Origin: Chloroflexota bacterium
GTDB taxonomy: Bacteria; Chloroflexota; Anaerolineae; JAADDB01
Assembly: GCA_013154135.1 (NCBI GenBank)
Contig: JAADDB010000278.1
Location: 1-15,058 of the forward strand
DNA length: 15,058 bases
Direction of reading: 5' to 3'
In this document: piece after piece, positions 5,829-14,194 of the stretch
Position numbering within the stretch: the stretch's first letter is position 1
Layout of the letters: every line of letters starts with the position of its first letter
The notes under the pieces: generated by a model
Databases searched by the model: none
Seen by the model: only the letters and a program-made list of their open reading frames with translations
Told to the model about the DNA's origin: nothing
Position numbers and translations under genes: made by a program

Positions 5829-7346
5829 ATGACTTCAGAAACAACACCCTGTCCGGAGCGTGTACGGGTGCGTTTTGCCCCCAGTCCGACCGGGTACTTG
5901 CACCTCGGAGGCGCTCGTACAGCCCTCTACGATTGGCTCTATGCCCGCCATTGTGATGGCTCGTTCATCCTCCGCATTGAAGATACCGACCGCAAACGGT
6001 ATGTCCCCGATTCCGTTCAGGACATCATGGACGGTTTGCGTTGGTTAGGCCTCGACTGGGATGAGGGGCCCGATGTGGGCGGAGAGTATGGACCATACAT
6101 CCAGTCGCAGCGCTTGGATTTATACCAGAAATGGGCCCATTGGCTTGTGGACGAGGGGAAAGCCTACAAGTGCTTTTGTACCCCCGAAGAACTGGCGCAG
6201 ATGCGTAAGGAACAGCAGGCGCGAGGAGAACCCCCGCGCTATGATCGGCGCTGTCGTTACCTGACGCCGGAGGAGGTCGCCCAGCGCGAGGCCGAAGGCC
6301 GTCCCTACGTCATCCGTTTCAAGACCCCGTTGGAGGGGAAAGTGGTGGCCTACGATCTCCTGCGCGGGCTCATTGAGGTGGATGCTTCCACCTTGGACGA
6401 CTTCATCTTGCTCAAATCCGACGGCTATCCCACCTACCACCTGGCCGTTGTGGTGGACGATCACTTCATGGAGATCAGCCACGTGCTGCGGGGTGAGGAG
6501 TGGATTCCCAGCCTGCCCAAACACCGCCTCCTCTACGACGCGTTCGGTTGGGAGATGCCTTTGCATTGTCACCTGCCGGTCATTTTGGACCCCTCCGGCA
6601 AGGGGAAGATGAGCAAACGGCGGGCGGAGAAGAGCGGGCTTCCCATCCTCATTCGGGATTTCCGGGAGCAGGGATATCTCCCCGAGGCCATGTTCAACTG
6701 GCTGGCCCGGATTGGCTGGTCTTACGACCCGGAGGTGGAGATCTTCTCCCGGGAAGAAGCCATCGCCCATTTTGACCTCAAGGACATCAACCCCAAACCC
6801 GCGGCCGCTCCCTATTCCAAGCTGGATTGGCTGAACGGGGTGTATATCCGGCGCCTCTCGGTGGATGAACTCCTGGAGCGTCTCTTGCCCTTCCTCAGCC
6901 GGGATTTGGACATTCCCGAGGACACGTTGCGTTCGGATGAGCGCTTGCGTCGCCTGTTGCCTTCGGTCCAGGAACGGATCAAACGACTGACCGAGGCTAC
7001 CCCCCTGGTGGACTTTCTCTACCGGGAACCGGAATACGAGCCGGCCATGCTCATCGCCCGCAAGACCACCGCGGCCGAGACATTGGCCGCCCTTCAAGCT
7101 GCTCGCGATGTCATCGCCCAGACGCCTTTCGAGGCCGACGCGCTGGAAAAGGCCTTGCGAGATCTGGCCGCTCAGATGGGATTAAAAGCCGGCCAGGTGT
7201 TTGCTCCCATTCGCGTGGCCCTTACAGGGAAGAAGGTCGCTCCACCTCTCTTCGACATCATCCTCGCCTTGGGCCGGGAAGAAACCTTGCGTCGCTTGGA
7301 TAAGGCAATTGCTCTATTGCGTCAGTGGGACGAGGAAGGCCAGTGA
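5829..7346 (+). CDS. gltX: Glutamyl-tRNA synthetase
   Basis: A 505-residue class I aminoacyl-tRNA synthetase that charges tRNA-Glu with glutamate using ATP. The HIGH-type motif is HLGG at residues 25-28 in FAPSPTGYLHLGGARTALYD, and the KMSKS-type motif is KMSKR at 260-264. A zinc-binding pattern C115-x-C117 and Y138-xxx-C142 is present, the arrangement described for the GluQ-RS relative, but length and the full C-terminal anticodon-binding domain mark this as true GluRS. Whether it also charges tRNA-Gln cannot be decided here. The ATG at 5829 is chosen because GAAGGAG (5811-5817) precedes it and the family N-terminus starts close by; the frame stays open upstream through the promoter but that part has no resemblance. 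Its end overlaps lepB. Confidence 0.97.
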   Translation: MTSETTPCPERVRVRFAPSPTGYLHLGGARTALYDWLYARHCDGSFILRIEDTDRKRYVPDSVQDIMDGLRWLGLDWDEGPDVGGEYGPYIQSQRLDLYQKWAHWLVDEGKAYKCFCTPEELAQMRKEQQARGEPPRYDRRCRYLTPEEVAQREAEGRPYVIRFKTPLEGKVVAYDLLRGLIEVDASTLDDFILLKSDGYPTYHLAVVVDDHFMEISHVLRGEEWIPSLPKHRLLYDAFGWEMPLHCHLPVILDPSGKGKMSKRRAEKSGLPILIRDFREQGYLPEAMFNWLARIGWSYDPEVEIFSREEAIAHFDLKDINPKPAAAPYSKLDWLNGVYIRRLSVDELLERLLPFLSRDLDIPEDTLRSDERLRRLLPSVQERIKRLTEATPLVDFLYREPEYEPAMLIARKTTAAETLAALQAARDVIAQTPFEADALEKALRDLAAQMGLKAGQVFAPIRVALTGKKVAPPLFDIILALGREETLRRLDKAIALLRQWDEEGQ

Positions 7347-8053
7347 GCGGGCACACGACCATGATCTCGGAAGGACAGCGGACCGATGGACACGAGGAAG
7401 CCTGGGGGGAGCTCCTGGGACGAGAGATGCGGGAACTCCTCAACGTCATTCTACTCACGCTTATCCTGTTCTTTGCCATCCGTTCGATTGTCCTGAACTT
7501 CCGGGTGACAGGTTCGAGCATGGAACCCACGTTTCACGATGGGGAATACGTGTTCGTCTACCGGTTGGCTTACTGGCGGCATCCTCCTCGCCGCGGGGAC
7601 GTCATTGTCTTCCGGTATCCTCCAAACCCTAAGCGCACCCTTATCAAACGGGTCATTGGCCTGCCGGGGGAAACAGTGTCCGTGCACAACGGTCAAGTGT
7701 ACATCAACGGGCTGCCCTTGCCCGAACCGTACATTGCTGCTTCCCCCACCTATGTGGCCGACCCTGTGGTCGTCGGCCCTCATCAGGTTTACGTGTTGGG
7801 GGATAATCGCAACTTCTCCAATGACTCCCATTCCTGGGGCCTGTTGGACATGAACATGCTGGTGGGAAAGGTGGTTTGGCGATATTGGCCCCTCACACGG
7901 ATGGGGCCCATCCCTCATGCCACGTATCCACCTCCTCTGGATCGCCCCAATCCCCACGCGGAGCCCTCTTCCGAGACCCCAGAGAGGCATGGGATGATGC
8001 CTTCGTCACCCATCTCGCCCGTAAAAGCGCCTGTAGAAAAGGGAGGACCATAA
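7343..8053 (+). CDS. lepB: Signal peptidase I
   Basis: A 236-residue membrane serine peptidase (S26) that removes signal peptides from exported proteins. One transmembrane segment lies at about residues 33-52. The catalytic serine is Ser59 in GSSMEPTF, the general-base lysine is Lys102 in LIKRVIGLPGE, and the later GDNRNFSNDSHSWG block is the conserved box E. The active domain therefore lies outside the membrane. After box E the protein has a proline-rich tail of about 45 residues with no recognised function. The start is set at GTG 7343, which overlaps the gltX stop as GTGA and has GAGGAAGG just upstream; GTG 7325 and ATG 7361 are alternatives. The stop TAA shares one base with the deoC ATG. 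Translation of the three genes is likely coupled. Confidence 0.93.
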   Translation: MSGHTTMISEGQRTDGHEEAWGELLGREMRELLNVILLTLILFFAIRSIVLNFRVTGSSMEPTFHDGEYVFVYRLAYWRHPPRRGDVIVFRYPPNPKRTLIKRVIGLPGETVSVHNGQVYINGLPLPEPYIAASPTYVADPVVVGPHQVYVLGDNRNFSNDSHSWGLLDMNMLVGKVVWRYWPLTRMGPIPHATYPPPLDRPNPHAEPSSETPERHGMMPSSPISPVKAPVEKGGP

Positions 8054-8835
8054 TGGCACTTTCAAACCAGGTGATTCAACATCTGATTGCCCAGACACTG
8101 TATTCGTTGCACGAACAAGGCGGGGATTTGCACGCGACGTGGGAAGTGTACACGCCTGCCGCACGGGAACTGGAAGACCTACCCCCCCAACAACTGGCTT
8201 CCTACATCGATCACACCCTTCTCCGGCCGGAGGCCACGGAAACGGATATCCGTCGGGTATGCGAGGAAGCGTTGCGTTACCACTTCGCGAGTGTGTGTGT
8301 GAATCCCACGTGGATTTCCCTGGCCCACGACTTGGTGGCCGACGCGGGCATCGTGCCTTGTACGGTTATCGGTTTCCCTTTAGGGGCCACGTTGCCTTCG
8401 GTGAAAGCCTTTGAGACGAAGGCCAGTCTAGAAGCGGGCGCCCGGGAAGTCGACATGGTGATGAACATCGGGCGGTTGAAGTCCGGTCATTACACCTATG
8501 TGGTGGATGACATCACAGGGGTCGTGCACGAGGCCCATGAAATGGGAGCCCTGGTCAAGGTCATCTTGGAAACAGCCCTTCTCACCGATGAGGAGAAGGT
8601 GGCCGCGTGCGTGTTGGCCAAAGTGGCCGGGGCCGATTATGTGAAAACTTCCACCGGCTTTGGGCCCGGCGGCGCAACACCCGAGGATGTGGCCCTCATG
8701 CGTAAGGTCGTCGGGCCGGATATGGGCGTCAAAGCGGCCGGTGGCATTCGGACCCGCGAACAAGCGTTGACCATGATTCGAGCCGGTGCGACCCGGTTGG
8801 GTACGAGTTCCGGGGTGCGCATCGTTTCGGAATAG
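8053..8835 (+). CDS. deoC: Deoxyribose-phosphate aldolase
   Basis: A 260-residue class I aldolase that splits 2-deoxy-D-ribose 5-phosphate into acetaldehyde and glyceraldehyde 3-phosphate in deoxynucleoside breakdown. The Schiff-base lysine is Lys198 in DYVKTSTGF, the second lysine is Lys227 in VKAAGGIRT, and the catalytic aspartate is Asp134 in EVDMVMNIG. YIDHTLLRPEAT marks the start of the barrel; about 50 residues precede it, a helical N-terminal extension longer than in the Escherichia coli enzyme but common in some bacteria. ATG at 8053 overlaps the lepB stop by one base (TAATG) and follows GGGAGGA at 8041-8047. No other nucleoside-salvage gene is nearby, so its position behind lepB is probably fortuitous. 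Confidence 0.95.
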   Translation: MALSNQVIQHLIAQTLYSLHEQGGDLHATWEVYTPAARELEDLPPQQLASYIDHTLLRPEATETDIRRVCEEALRYHFASVCVNPTWISLAHDLVADAGIVPCTVIGFPLGATLPSVKAFETKASLEAGAREVDMVMNIGRLKSGHYTYVVDDITGVVHEAHEMGALVKVILETALLTDEEKVAACVLAKVAGADYVKTSTGFGPGGATPEDVALMRKVVGPDMGVKAAGGIRTREQALTMIRAGATRLGTSSGVRIVSE

Positions 8836-8847
8836 GAGGGAGTTGCT

Positions 8848-9639
8848 GTGAAAGAGATCGCGGAAAACGTCTGGCACATTGACACATTGGGGTATGTGAA
8901 CGCGTATGTGTGGCGCTGGGAGGAGGGGCTGACTCTCATTGACACGGGTTTGCCCTGGCAGGGCAAGCACATCCTCAAGGCCATCGAAGGGGCTGGCTTT
9001 AAGGTCGGGGACATCCGGGAGATCATCATCACCCACGCGGATTTTGACCATTACGGTGGTTTGCGCGTCATTCGGGAGGCCACGGGCGCTCGCGTCTACG
9101 TGCACGCGATTGAGGCCATGTTTTTCAAGGGACGCTGGCGTCGCTGGCCCAATCTGCGGCATCCTTTGGGCGTCCTCTATCTCCCTCTGCACACGTTGCT
9201 CATGTTAACCCTTTTCCGCATCCCCCGCCTTAACCCGGACTTATTGGTGGTGGACGGGGAGGAGTTGGACAACGGGCTTTCCGTGCTCCACACTCCCGGG
9301 CATACGCCCGGTCATATTGCCCTGTTCGGCAAGGAACGAGGGGTGCTCTTCACGGGGGACGCCCTGGTCAACTGGCGAGGGAAGTTAAGCCTCCCGCCGG
9401 CCATGTTCACCCCCCAGCCGGACATCCTCAAGCAGTCCATTCGTAAGTTAGCCCGGTTGCGGGGTGTGGAAGTGGCCGCGCCGGGCCACGGTTCGGTCAT
9501 CCGCGAAAAGGCGGGAGAAGCCATTCGGGCTTTCGCCAAAAAGGTGGCACCACCTCCCAAACGGCGTCCTCGCAAAGCCCCTACCCGGGAAGGGGTGCCC
9601 CGCCAACCCAAGGCCAAACCCACTTCCAAGAGTGGTTAG
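8848..9639 (+). CDS. Metallo-beta-lactamase-fold hydrolase
   Basis: A 263-residue MBL-fold hydrolase, glyoxalase II/lactonase-like. The dinuclear metal site is complete: HADFDH at residues 63-68, His152 in HTPGHTPGH, Asp171 in FTGDAL and His214 in APGHG. A hydrophobic, arginine-bearing insert (about 91-130, containing PLHTLLMLTLF) lies between the first two metal motifs and may form a lid or membrane-touching loop. The last 35 residues are Pro/Lys/Arg-rich and probably disordered. The start is GTG at 8848, with AGGAGGG seven bases upstream and 12 bases after deoC. Substrate unknown; hydroxyacylglutathione hydrolase activity is possible but not shown. Confidence 0.9.
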   Translation: MKEIAENVWHIDTLGYVNAYVWRWEEGLTLIDTGLPWQGKHILKAIEGAGFKVGDIREIIITHADFDHYGGLRVIREATGARVYVHAIEAMFFKGRWRRWPNLRHPLGVLYLPLHTLLMLTLFRIPRLNPDLLVVDGEELDNGLSVLHTPGHTPGHIALFGKERGVLFTGDALVNWRGKLSLPPAMFTPQPDILKQSIRKLARLRGVEVAAPGHGSVIREKAGEAIRAFAKKVAPPPKRRPRKAPTREGVPRQPKAKPTSKSG

Positions 9640-9742
9640 GACCTTAGGGGCCGATTTGGGACGGCTGATTGACAGACCAAACTCGGTCGTGCCTTCATCG
9701 CGGGCAGATCGGTTTGCACAGATTCAAAGGTGAGGAGGCATC
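9640..9742. promoter_or_regulatory. Gap before the thiolase gene with repeated CGG/TTTG motifs
   Basis: The gap contains three related words: CCGATTTGG (9651-9659), CCAAACTCGG (9677-9686) and GATCGGTTTG (9707-9716). The second is an imperfect inverse of each of the others, as in an operator cluster. A consensus -35 box TTGACA lies at 9669-9674 but the sequence 16-18 bases on (around CTTCAT) is a poor -10 box. A separate promoter for the thiolase and reductase genes is plausible, not proven. Confidence 0.3.
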
Positions 9743-10936
9743 ATGCGCATCAAAGATGATGTGGTCATTGTGTCCGCGGCGCGGACGCCCATTGGGCGTT
9801 TCTTGCGCAGTTTGAGCCCTCTTTCAGCCACAGACCTGGGCGGCGTGGCTATTCGGGCCGCGGTGGAGCGGGCCGGCATCCCCCCAGAAGCCATAGCAGA
9901 AGTCATCATGGGGCAGGTGGTCCAGGCCGGAACGGGCATGGCACCGGCCCGGAACGCGGCCTTAAAGGCGGGTCTGCCCTCCTCCGTGGGGGCGGTGACT
10001 CTGAACAAGGTGTGTGGTTCCGGGCTCAAGGCTGTGATGACGGCTGCCAGCTATATCCTGGCCGGGGAGGGAACGATCTACGTCGCAGGGGGCATGGAGA
10101 GCATGAGCCAGGGCCCCTATTTGCTCCCGGGCGCGCGCACGGGCTATCGCATGGGCAACCGCGAGGTGGTGGATGCCACGGTCCACGATGGCTTGTGGAG
10201 CGCGTGGGAGAATGTGCACATGGGCATGGCCGCGGAATGGATCGCGGAGCATTACGGGGTGAGCCGCGAGGCCCAAGATGTTTTCGCCTTCGAAAGCCAC
10301 GTGCGAGCTCTTCAGGCCATCCAGGAAGGGCGGTTCGACGAGGAGATCGTTCCGGTTGCTGTGCCCCAGAGGAAAGGGGAGCCTCTTACCGTCACACGGG
10401 ATGAATGTCCTCGGCCGAACACCTCTTTGGCTAAACTGGCGGCCCTTTCTCCCGCGTTCAAGGACGGGGGAAGCGTCACCGCGGGGAACGCACCGCCTCT
10501 CAGCGATGGGGCCGCGGCCCTTGTGGTCATGCACGGCAACCGGGCACGCGAGTTGGGCATCCGTCCCATGGCCCGGATTTTAGGGTATGCTCAGGCCGCG
10601 GTGGAACCTATTGCCCTCTTCACCGCGCCTATTTACGCGATCCGTCGTCTCTGGCAGGACTTAGGGTGGGGACCGGAGGATGCGGACTTGTACGAGATCA
10701 ACGAGGCTTTCGCCGCCCAGATGGTCGCGGATATGCGGGAATTGGGCTTGGACCAACGTCGTGTGAACGTGAACGGCGGTGCCATCGCGTTGGGACATCC
10801 CATCGGTGCCAGCGGCGCTCGCATTTTGGTGACGTTGTTGCACGCGTTGAAACAACGGGGCTTGCGGCGGGGCATCGCGGCCCTTTGCTTGGGCGAAGGG
10901 GAAGCCGTGGCCCTGGCCGTGGAAATGGTGGACTGA
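9743..10936 (+). CDS. Acetyl-CoA acetyltransferase (thiolase family)
   Basis: A 397-residue thiolase. It either condenses two acetyl-CoA to acetoacetyl-CoA or cleaves 3-ketoacyl-CoA. The nucleophile is Cys91 in NKVCGSGLKAV, followed by AGGMESMSQGPYLL, EINEAFAAQ, the catalytic His352 in ALGHPIGASGAR, and the second cysteine Cys382 in ALCLGEGE. Length is typical. Two active-site loops differ from the usual form: GNAPPLSDGAAA (248-259) instead of GNASGINDGAAA, and GEGEA (384-388) where most thiolases have GGG. The ATG has AGGAGG four bases upstream. The reductase gene follows after 90 bases, which fits an acetyl-CoA to 3-hydroxybutyryl-CoA pathway. No polyhydroxyalkanoate synthase is in the window, so storage polymer synthesis is only one option. 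Confidence 0.94.
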   Translation: MRIKDDVVIVSAARTPIGRFLRSLSPLSATDLGGVAIRAAVERAGIPPEAIAEVIMGQVVQAGTGMAPARNAALKAGLPSSVGAVTLNKVCGSGLKAVMTAASYILAGEGTIYVAGGMESMSQGPYLLPGARTGYRMGNREVVDATVHDGLWSAWENVHMGMAAEWIAEHYGVSREAQDVFAFESHVRALQAIQEGRFDEEIVPVAVPQRKGEPLTVTRDECPRPNTSLAKLAALSPAFKDGGSVTAGNAPPLSDGAAALVVMHGNRARELGIRPMARILGYAQAAVEPIALFTAPIYAIRRLWQDLGWGPEDADLYEINEAFAAQMVADMRELGLDQRRVNVNGGAIALGHPIGASGARILVTLLHALKQRGLRRGIAALCLGEGEAVALAVEMVD

Positions 10937-11026
10937 ACTCTCTTCCGTCTTGGGGCAAGGGCGTTGTAGGGGGATTGCCGGGTCTTGTCAGTTCATTCAA
11001 CCAGGACGGTGTGAAAGGAGGCGTCT

Positions 11027-11770
11027 ATGGGCCGGTTAGAGGAGAAGGTCGCGGTGATTACCGGGGCAGCTCGGGGCATTGGCGCGGCCACTGCCCGCAT
11101 TTTCGCTCGGGAAGGGGCTAAAGTGGCCATTACCGACATCGATGAAGAACAAGGCCAGGCAACGGCTGCCGCCATCCGTGACGCCGGGGGCGAGGCTGTC
11201 TTCATCCCTGTGGATGTGACGGATTTCACCTCTGTCGAACGGATGGTTCAACAGGTCATGGACCACTTTGGCCGGATAGATATTCTGGTGAACAACGCGG
11301 GGGTTTTGAGGGACCGGACGTTGTTGAAGATGACGTTGGAGGATTTCAATTTTGTCATCGATGTGAACTTGCGGGGCGTTTTCCACTGTACCAAGGCTAT
11401 TGCCCCCATCATGGTCGCTCAAGGCAAAGGGGTTATCCTGAACGCGAGTTCGGTGGTGGCCCTGTACGGCAATTTCGGCCAAACCAACTACGTGGCTTCC
11501 AAAGCCGGTGTCATCGGCATGACCAAAGTGTGGGCCCGGGAGCTGGGGCCCAAGGGCATTCGGGTGAACGCGGTGGCGCCGGGCTTTATTCGCACGGAGA
11601 TGACCGCGGGGTTGCCCGCCCAGGTGGTCCAGGCCGTTATTCAGCGTACCCCCTTGCGCATGTGGGGAGAACCAGAAGATGTCGCGTACGCGTACTTATA
11701 CTTGGCCTCGGACGAGGCACGCTTTGTGAACGGAGCGGTGCTGAGCGTGGACGGCGGGGTGGTCACATAA
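11027..11770 (+). CDS. SDR-family 3-oxoacyl/acetoacetyl-CoA reductase (FabG/PhaB-like)
   Basis: A 247-residue classical short-chain dehydrogenase. The cofactor motif is TGAARGIG at residues 12-19, NNAG is at 89-92, and the catalytic residues are Ser142, Tyr155 and Lys159 (YVASK). It ends VNGAVLSVDGGVVT, as FabG enzymes do. It probably reduces a 3-oxoacyl-ACP or acetoacetyl-CoA to the 3-hydroxy form. The Asp at the end of the second strand (ITDIDEE) leans towards NADH rather than the NADPH of most FabG enzymes, which is a motif-based guess. ATG is preceded by AAGGAGG five bases upstream. Pairing with the thiolase supports an acetoacetyl-CoA reductase role over one in fatty acid synthesis. The 90-base gap before it shows no clear promoter or terminator. 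Confidence 0.92.
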   Translation: MGRLEEKVAVITGAARGIGAATARIFAREGAKVAITDIDEEQGQATAAAIRDAGGEAVFIPVDVTDFTSVERMVQQVMDHFGRIDILVNNAGVLRDRTLLKMTLEDFNFVIDVNLRGVFHCTKAIAPIMVAQGKGVILNASSVVALYGNFGQTNYVASKAGVIGMTKVWARELGPKGIRVNAVAPGFIRTEMTAGLPAQVVQAVIQRTPLRMWGEPEDVAYAYLYLASDEARFVNGAVLSVDGGVVT

Positions 11771-11798
11771 GCAATTCCCGGTTGGGGGGAAGAAGACG

Positions 11799-12485
11799 GT
11801 GTACCTCGTTCTCTTTGACATCGATGGCACGCTGTTGGACAGCCGAAAGGTGGGGCGGAAGGCCATGGAACGGGCCATGGAGGAGGTGTATGGCACTTCT
11901 GGTCCCCTGCACCGTTATAACATGGCCGGGAAGAGCGATCGCCTGACGTTGCGGGATGTGTTGACGGCTGCCGGGCTCTCGGAGGCGGTTATTTGGGAGC
12001 GTTTTCCCTTGTATCGACGGGCGTTTGCCAAGCACTTGGAGGCGCTCTTACAGGAGCGCCCTCCCCTCCCCCTACCGGGAGCCCGAGGCCTGGTGACGCG
12101 GTTGTCCCAGCGCGGGGATGTGCTCCTCGGTTTGGTGACCGGGAACATCCCTGAGGGTGCCCACCTCAAACTGCGTTACGCGGGATTTGACCCCTCCCTT
12201 TTTCGCGTGGGCGCGTACGGCTCTGATGCCCTGGAGCGGGATGAACTCCCCCTGCTTGCCCTCGAGCGTGCTCGTTCGAGCGTCCCCGATGTTCCGGAAA
12301 GCATACGCGTTGTGGTGATCGGCGACACACCCTTGGACATTCAAAGCGGCCACCGTGCCGGTGCGCGGACCGTCGCCGTGGCCACCGGTCCCTATTCCGC
12401 GGACACGTTGGCCGCTTTTCACCCCCATGTGCTCCTGCCAAACCTGGCTGATGTATCCCGCGCGGAGGCGGCTATCCTTTCATGA
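11799..12485 (+). CDS. HAD-superfamily hydrolase (phosphoglycolate phosphatase-like)
   Basis: A 228-residue HAD phosphatase. Motif I is DIDGTLLDS with Asp7 and Asp9, motif II is Thr114 in GLVTGN, motif III is probably Lys124, and motif IV is VIGDTPLDI with Asp176 and Asp180. Residues about 15-90 form a helical cap of the C1 type found in Gph and beta-phosphoglucomutase. It should remove phosphate from a small metabolite; the substrate cannot be read from sequence. The start is GTG at 11799 behind a GGGGGGA ribosome site, 28 bases after the reductase gene. Its TGA overlaps the next ATG as ATGA, so it is translationally coupled to the membrane glycosyltransferase, perhaps acting on a sugar phosphate in that pathway. 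Confidence 0.9.
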   Translation: MYLVLFDIDGTLLDSRKVGRKAMERAMEEVYGTSGPLHRYNMAGKSDRLTLRDVLTAAGLSEAVIWERFPLYRRAFAKHLEALLQERPPLPLPGARGLVTRLSQRGDVLLGLVTGNIPEGAHLKLRYAGFDPSLFRVGAYGSDALERDELPLLALERARSSVPDVPESIRVVVIGDTPLDIQSGHRAGARTVAVATGPYSADTLAAFHPHVLLPNLADVSRAEAAILS

Positions 12486-14182
12486 AGCCGGACGCGTTTC
12501 GTCAGAGACGACAGGACCGATGGGTGTTCATCGGAATGGCCCTCCTCTACGCGCTGATGGCCACGTTTTACTGGCGTCCTATCCGGGTGTTGGCCAAGCC
12601 CGATGAGGCGGCCCACCTCCTCTACGTCTACCAAGTGCGAGAAGGGGTTCTGTGGCCTGTGTGGGACCCGGCTCCTTCGGGGCTTTGGCACGTGGACGAG
12701 CGCAGTCAACCCCCGCTTTACTATTGGCTGGCCGCGCTGGTGACAGCCCCTACGCCTGTGTCTGACCCCCATACCTGGATCGAGGAGAACCCCTTCTTTC
12801 TTCACATGGCACCCTACGGAAATGGGGCACGGGCTATTCCGCGGGCAGAAGGAGCTCCCTTTATGTACGCCCTTCGCGTATTTTCCTGGCTTTTGGGACT
12901 CCTTGTTTTGGCGGCCGCGTATCGCGGCGCTCGCGTATGGGCTCCTTCTCCCCTTGCCTTTTTGCCGGGCTTTCTTCTTTTGCTGACGCCTACCTTTTTG
13001 TTCCTCCAAACGGGTATCACGAACACAGCGTTGGCCATTGTATGGGCCACACTGCTGTACGGGGAGATGCTGGCCGCGTGGCGTCGTGGATTCCAGGCCG
13101 TTCCCGCGTGGCGCTGGACGCTCTTGCTGGGGCTGGCCCTGTACACCCGCCACGATGCGCTTTTCCTCCTCTTCCCCCTTTTCGTTCTCCTCTTGTGGGG
13201 CATGTGGCGCGGGGAACGGGTTTGGCCCGTAGTGAAAGGGGTCGGAAGCGCTCTTCTCCTCTCGCTTCCCCTTTGGGTGCGTAACGTGTGGTTGTACCAC
13301 GATCCGCTTGTGCGCCGGGCTTTGGCCCTGCGGCCGGAGCCGTTGTCGTGGCCCACTCTTTTCTCTTCGGAGGCCGGACGTTTGTTTAAGACGTTTTTCA
13401 TTGAAGCCGGCGAGGGGTTCATTTTGGCTCCGGATGTGTTCTACTACGCGGTGGGAGGCTTTTTAATTTTGGCCGGATGGGGCCTTGCCCGACGGGGAAG
13501 GGGGAAGGGATTTGATTTTCTCCTGAGCTTGTTCCTGCCGATTCTCGTGGTGGCCTTTTTCGCAACTCGACGGTATTACATTGATGCGCCTCGTTATCTT
13601 TTGACGATGGGGTTTCCTTTTTTCCTCTTGTGGGCTTGGGGGATATATGGGTGGCATGATAAACGCTTGGATGGGCTCTTGCTTTGGGGGTGGGGACTCC
13701 TCAGTGCGATGGTGGTCTTATACGTGGTGCTCCCGGTGTACGAGCCTCGGCCGGCCCGGGTGTCCGGCCCCCCGCAGGCTACTTTTGCGAGAGGGCTCCA
13801 CTTGTATGAGGCCCGGGTTCTCCCCGGAGAAGGGGAATGGCGCATCTTCCTGGCCTGGGGGGCATCGGAGCGGGTGCCCAAGAATTACGTGGTTTTCGTT
13901 CACGCGTATAATAGGGCAGGGGAACTCGTGGCTCAGGAGGACACTCATCCTTTGTACGGCGCTTATCCCACTTCTTGGTGGGAACCGGGGTTCGCTTGGT
14001 GGGATCCCCATCGCCTCATCCTTCCAGCAGGAGGGTGCCGGGATGGATTGCGTATAGCCATTGGGCTATATGATTGGGAAACAAAGCAGCGGTTGATTCC
14101 CCAACTACACGATAAAGCCATCTCTTCCGATGGTACGGTCGTTATTTATCCGCCACAGGCGATACCGAGGGGGAAAAAGTAG
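12482..14182 (+). CDS. GT-C type membrane glycosyltransferase (GT39/DUF2142-like) with C-terminal beta-rich domain
   Basis: A 566-residue polytopic membrane protein with about 9-11 hydrophobic segments over residues 15-420. After the first segment comes PDEAAHLLYV (Asp41-Glu42), the acidic motif expected for the catalytic loop of polyprenyl-phosphate-sugar-dependent GT-C enzymes, and then ERSQPPLYYW at 73-82, typical of the family. Residues about 425-560 form a soluble domain with alternating strands (YVVFVHAYNRAGELVAQ, then YPTSWWEPG and GLYDWETKQRLIP), a domain often fused to such proteins in Chloroflexota. It probably lies outside the cytoplasm and may bind the acceptor. Donor and acceptor are unknown. 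ATG overlaps the HAD stop by four bases. A related gene follows after 12 bases. Confidence 0.85.
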   Translation: MKPDAFRQRRQDRWVFIGMALLYALMATFYWRPIRVLAKPDEAAHLLYVYQVREGVLWPVWDPAPSGLWHVDERSQPPLYYWLAALVTAPTPVSDPHTWIEENPFFLHMAPYGNGARAIPRAEGAPFMYALRVFSWLLGLLVLAAAYRGARVWAPSPLAFLPGFLLLLTPTFLFLQTGITNTALAIVWATLLYGEMLAAWRRGFQAVPAWRWTLLLGLALYTRHDALFLLFPLFVLLLWGMWRGERVWPVVKGVGSALLLSLPLWVRNVWLYHDPLVRRALALRPEPLSWPTLFSSEAGRLFKTFFIEAGEGFILAPDVFYYAVGGFLILAGWGLARRGRGKGFDFLLSLFLPILVVAFFATRRYYIDAPRYLLTMGFPFFLLWAWGIYGWHDKRLDGLLLWGWGLLSAMVVLYVVLPVYEPRPARVSGPPQATFARGLHLYEARVLPGEGEWRIFLAWGASERVPKNYVVFVHAYNRAGELVAQEDTHPLYGAYPTSWWEPGFAWWDPHRLILPAGGCRDGLRIAIGLYDWETKQRLIPQLHDKAISSDGTVVIYPPQAIPRGKK

Positions 14183-14194
14183 GAGGGGCATACC

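Noticed and set aside
5809..5832. Seven-codon leader ORF whose TGA overlaps the gltX ATG
   Set aside because: It has no ribosome site of its own and contains the gltX ribosome site. There is no run of Glu codons as expected for attenuation.
6120..7097. Long open frame on the minus strand across gltX
   Set aside because: A shadow of GC-rich codon use; the plus-strand frame carries all GluRS motifs and the antisense product resembles nothing known to me.
7876..8052. Long in-frame extension of deoC overlapping lepB
   Set aside because: The extra 59 residues lie within lepB in another frame and lack resemblance. ATG at 8053 has a strong ribosome site.
9669..9690. TTGACA as a firm thiolase promoter
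   Set aside because: No acceptable -10 box lies 16-18 bases downstream, so it is reported only as part of a weak regulatory gap.
12419..13300. Long open frame on the minus strand across the HAD and glycosyltransferase genes
   Set aside because: Low-complexity, highly charged translation typical of antisense to a membrane-protein gene; it has no ribosome site that I can see.
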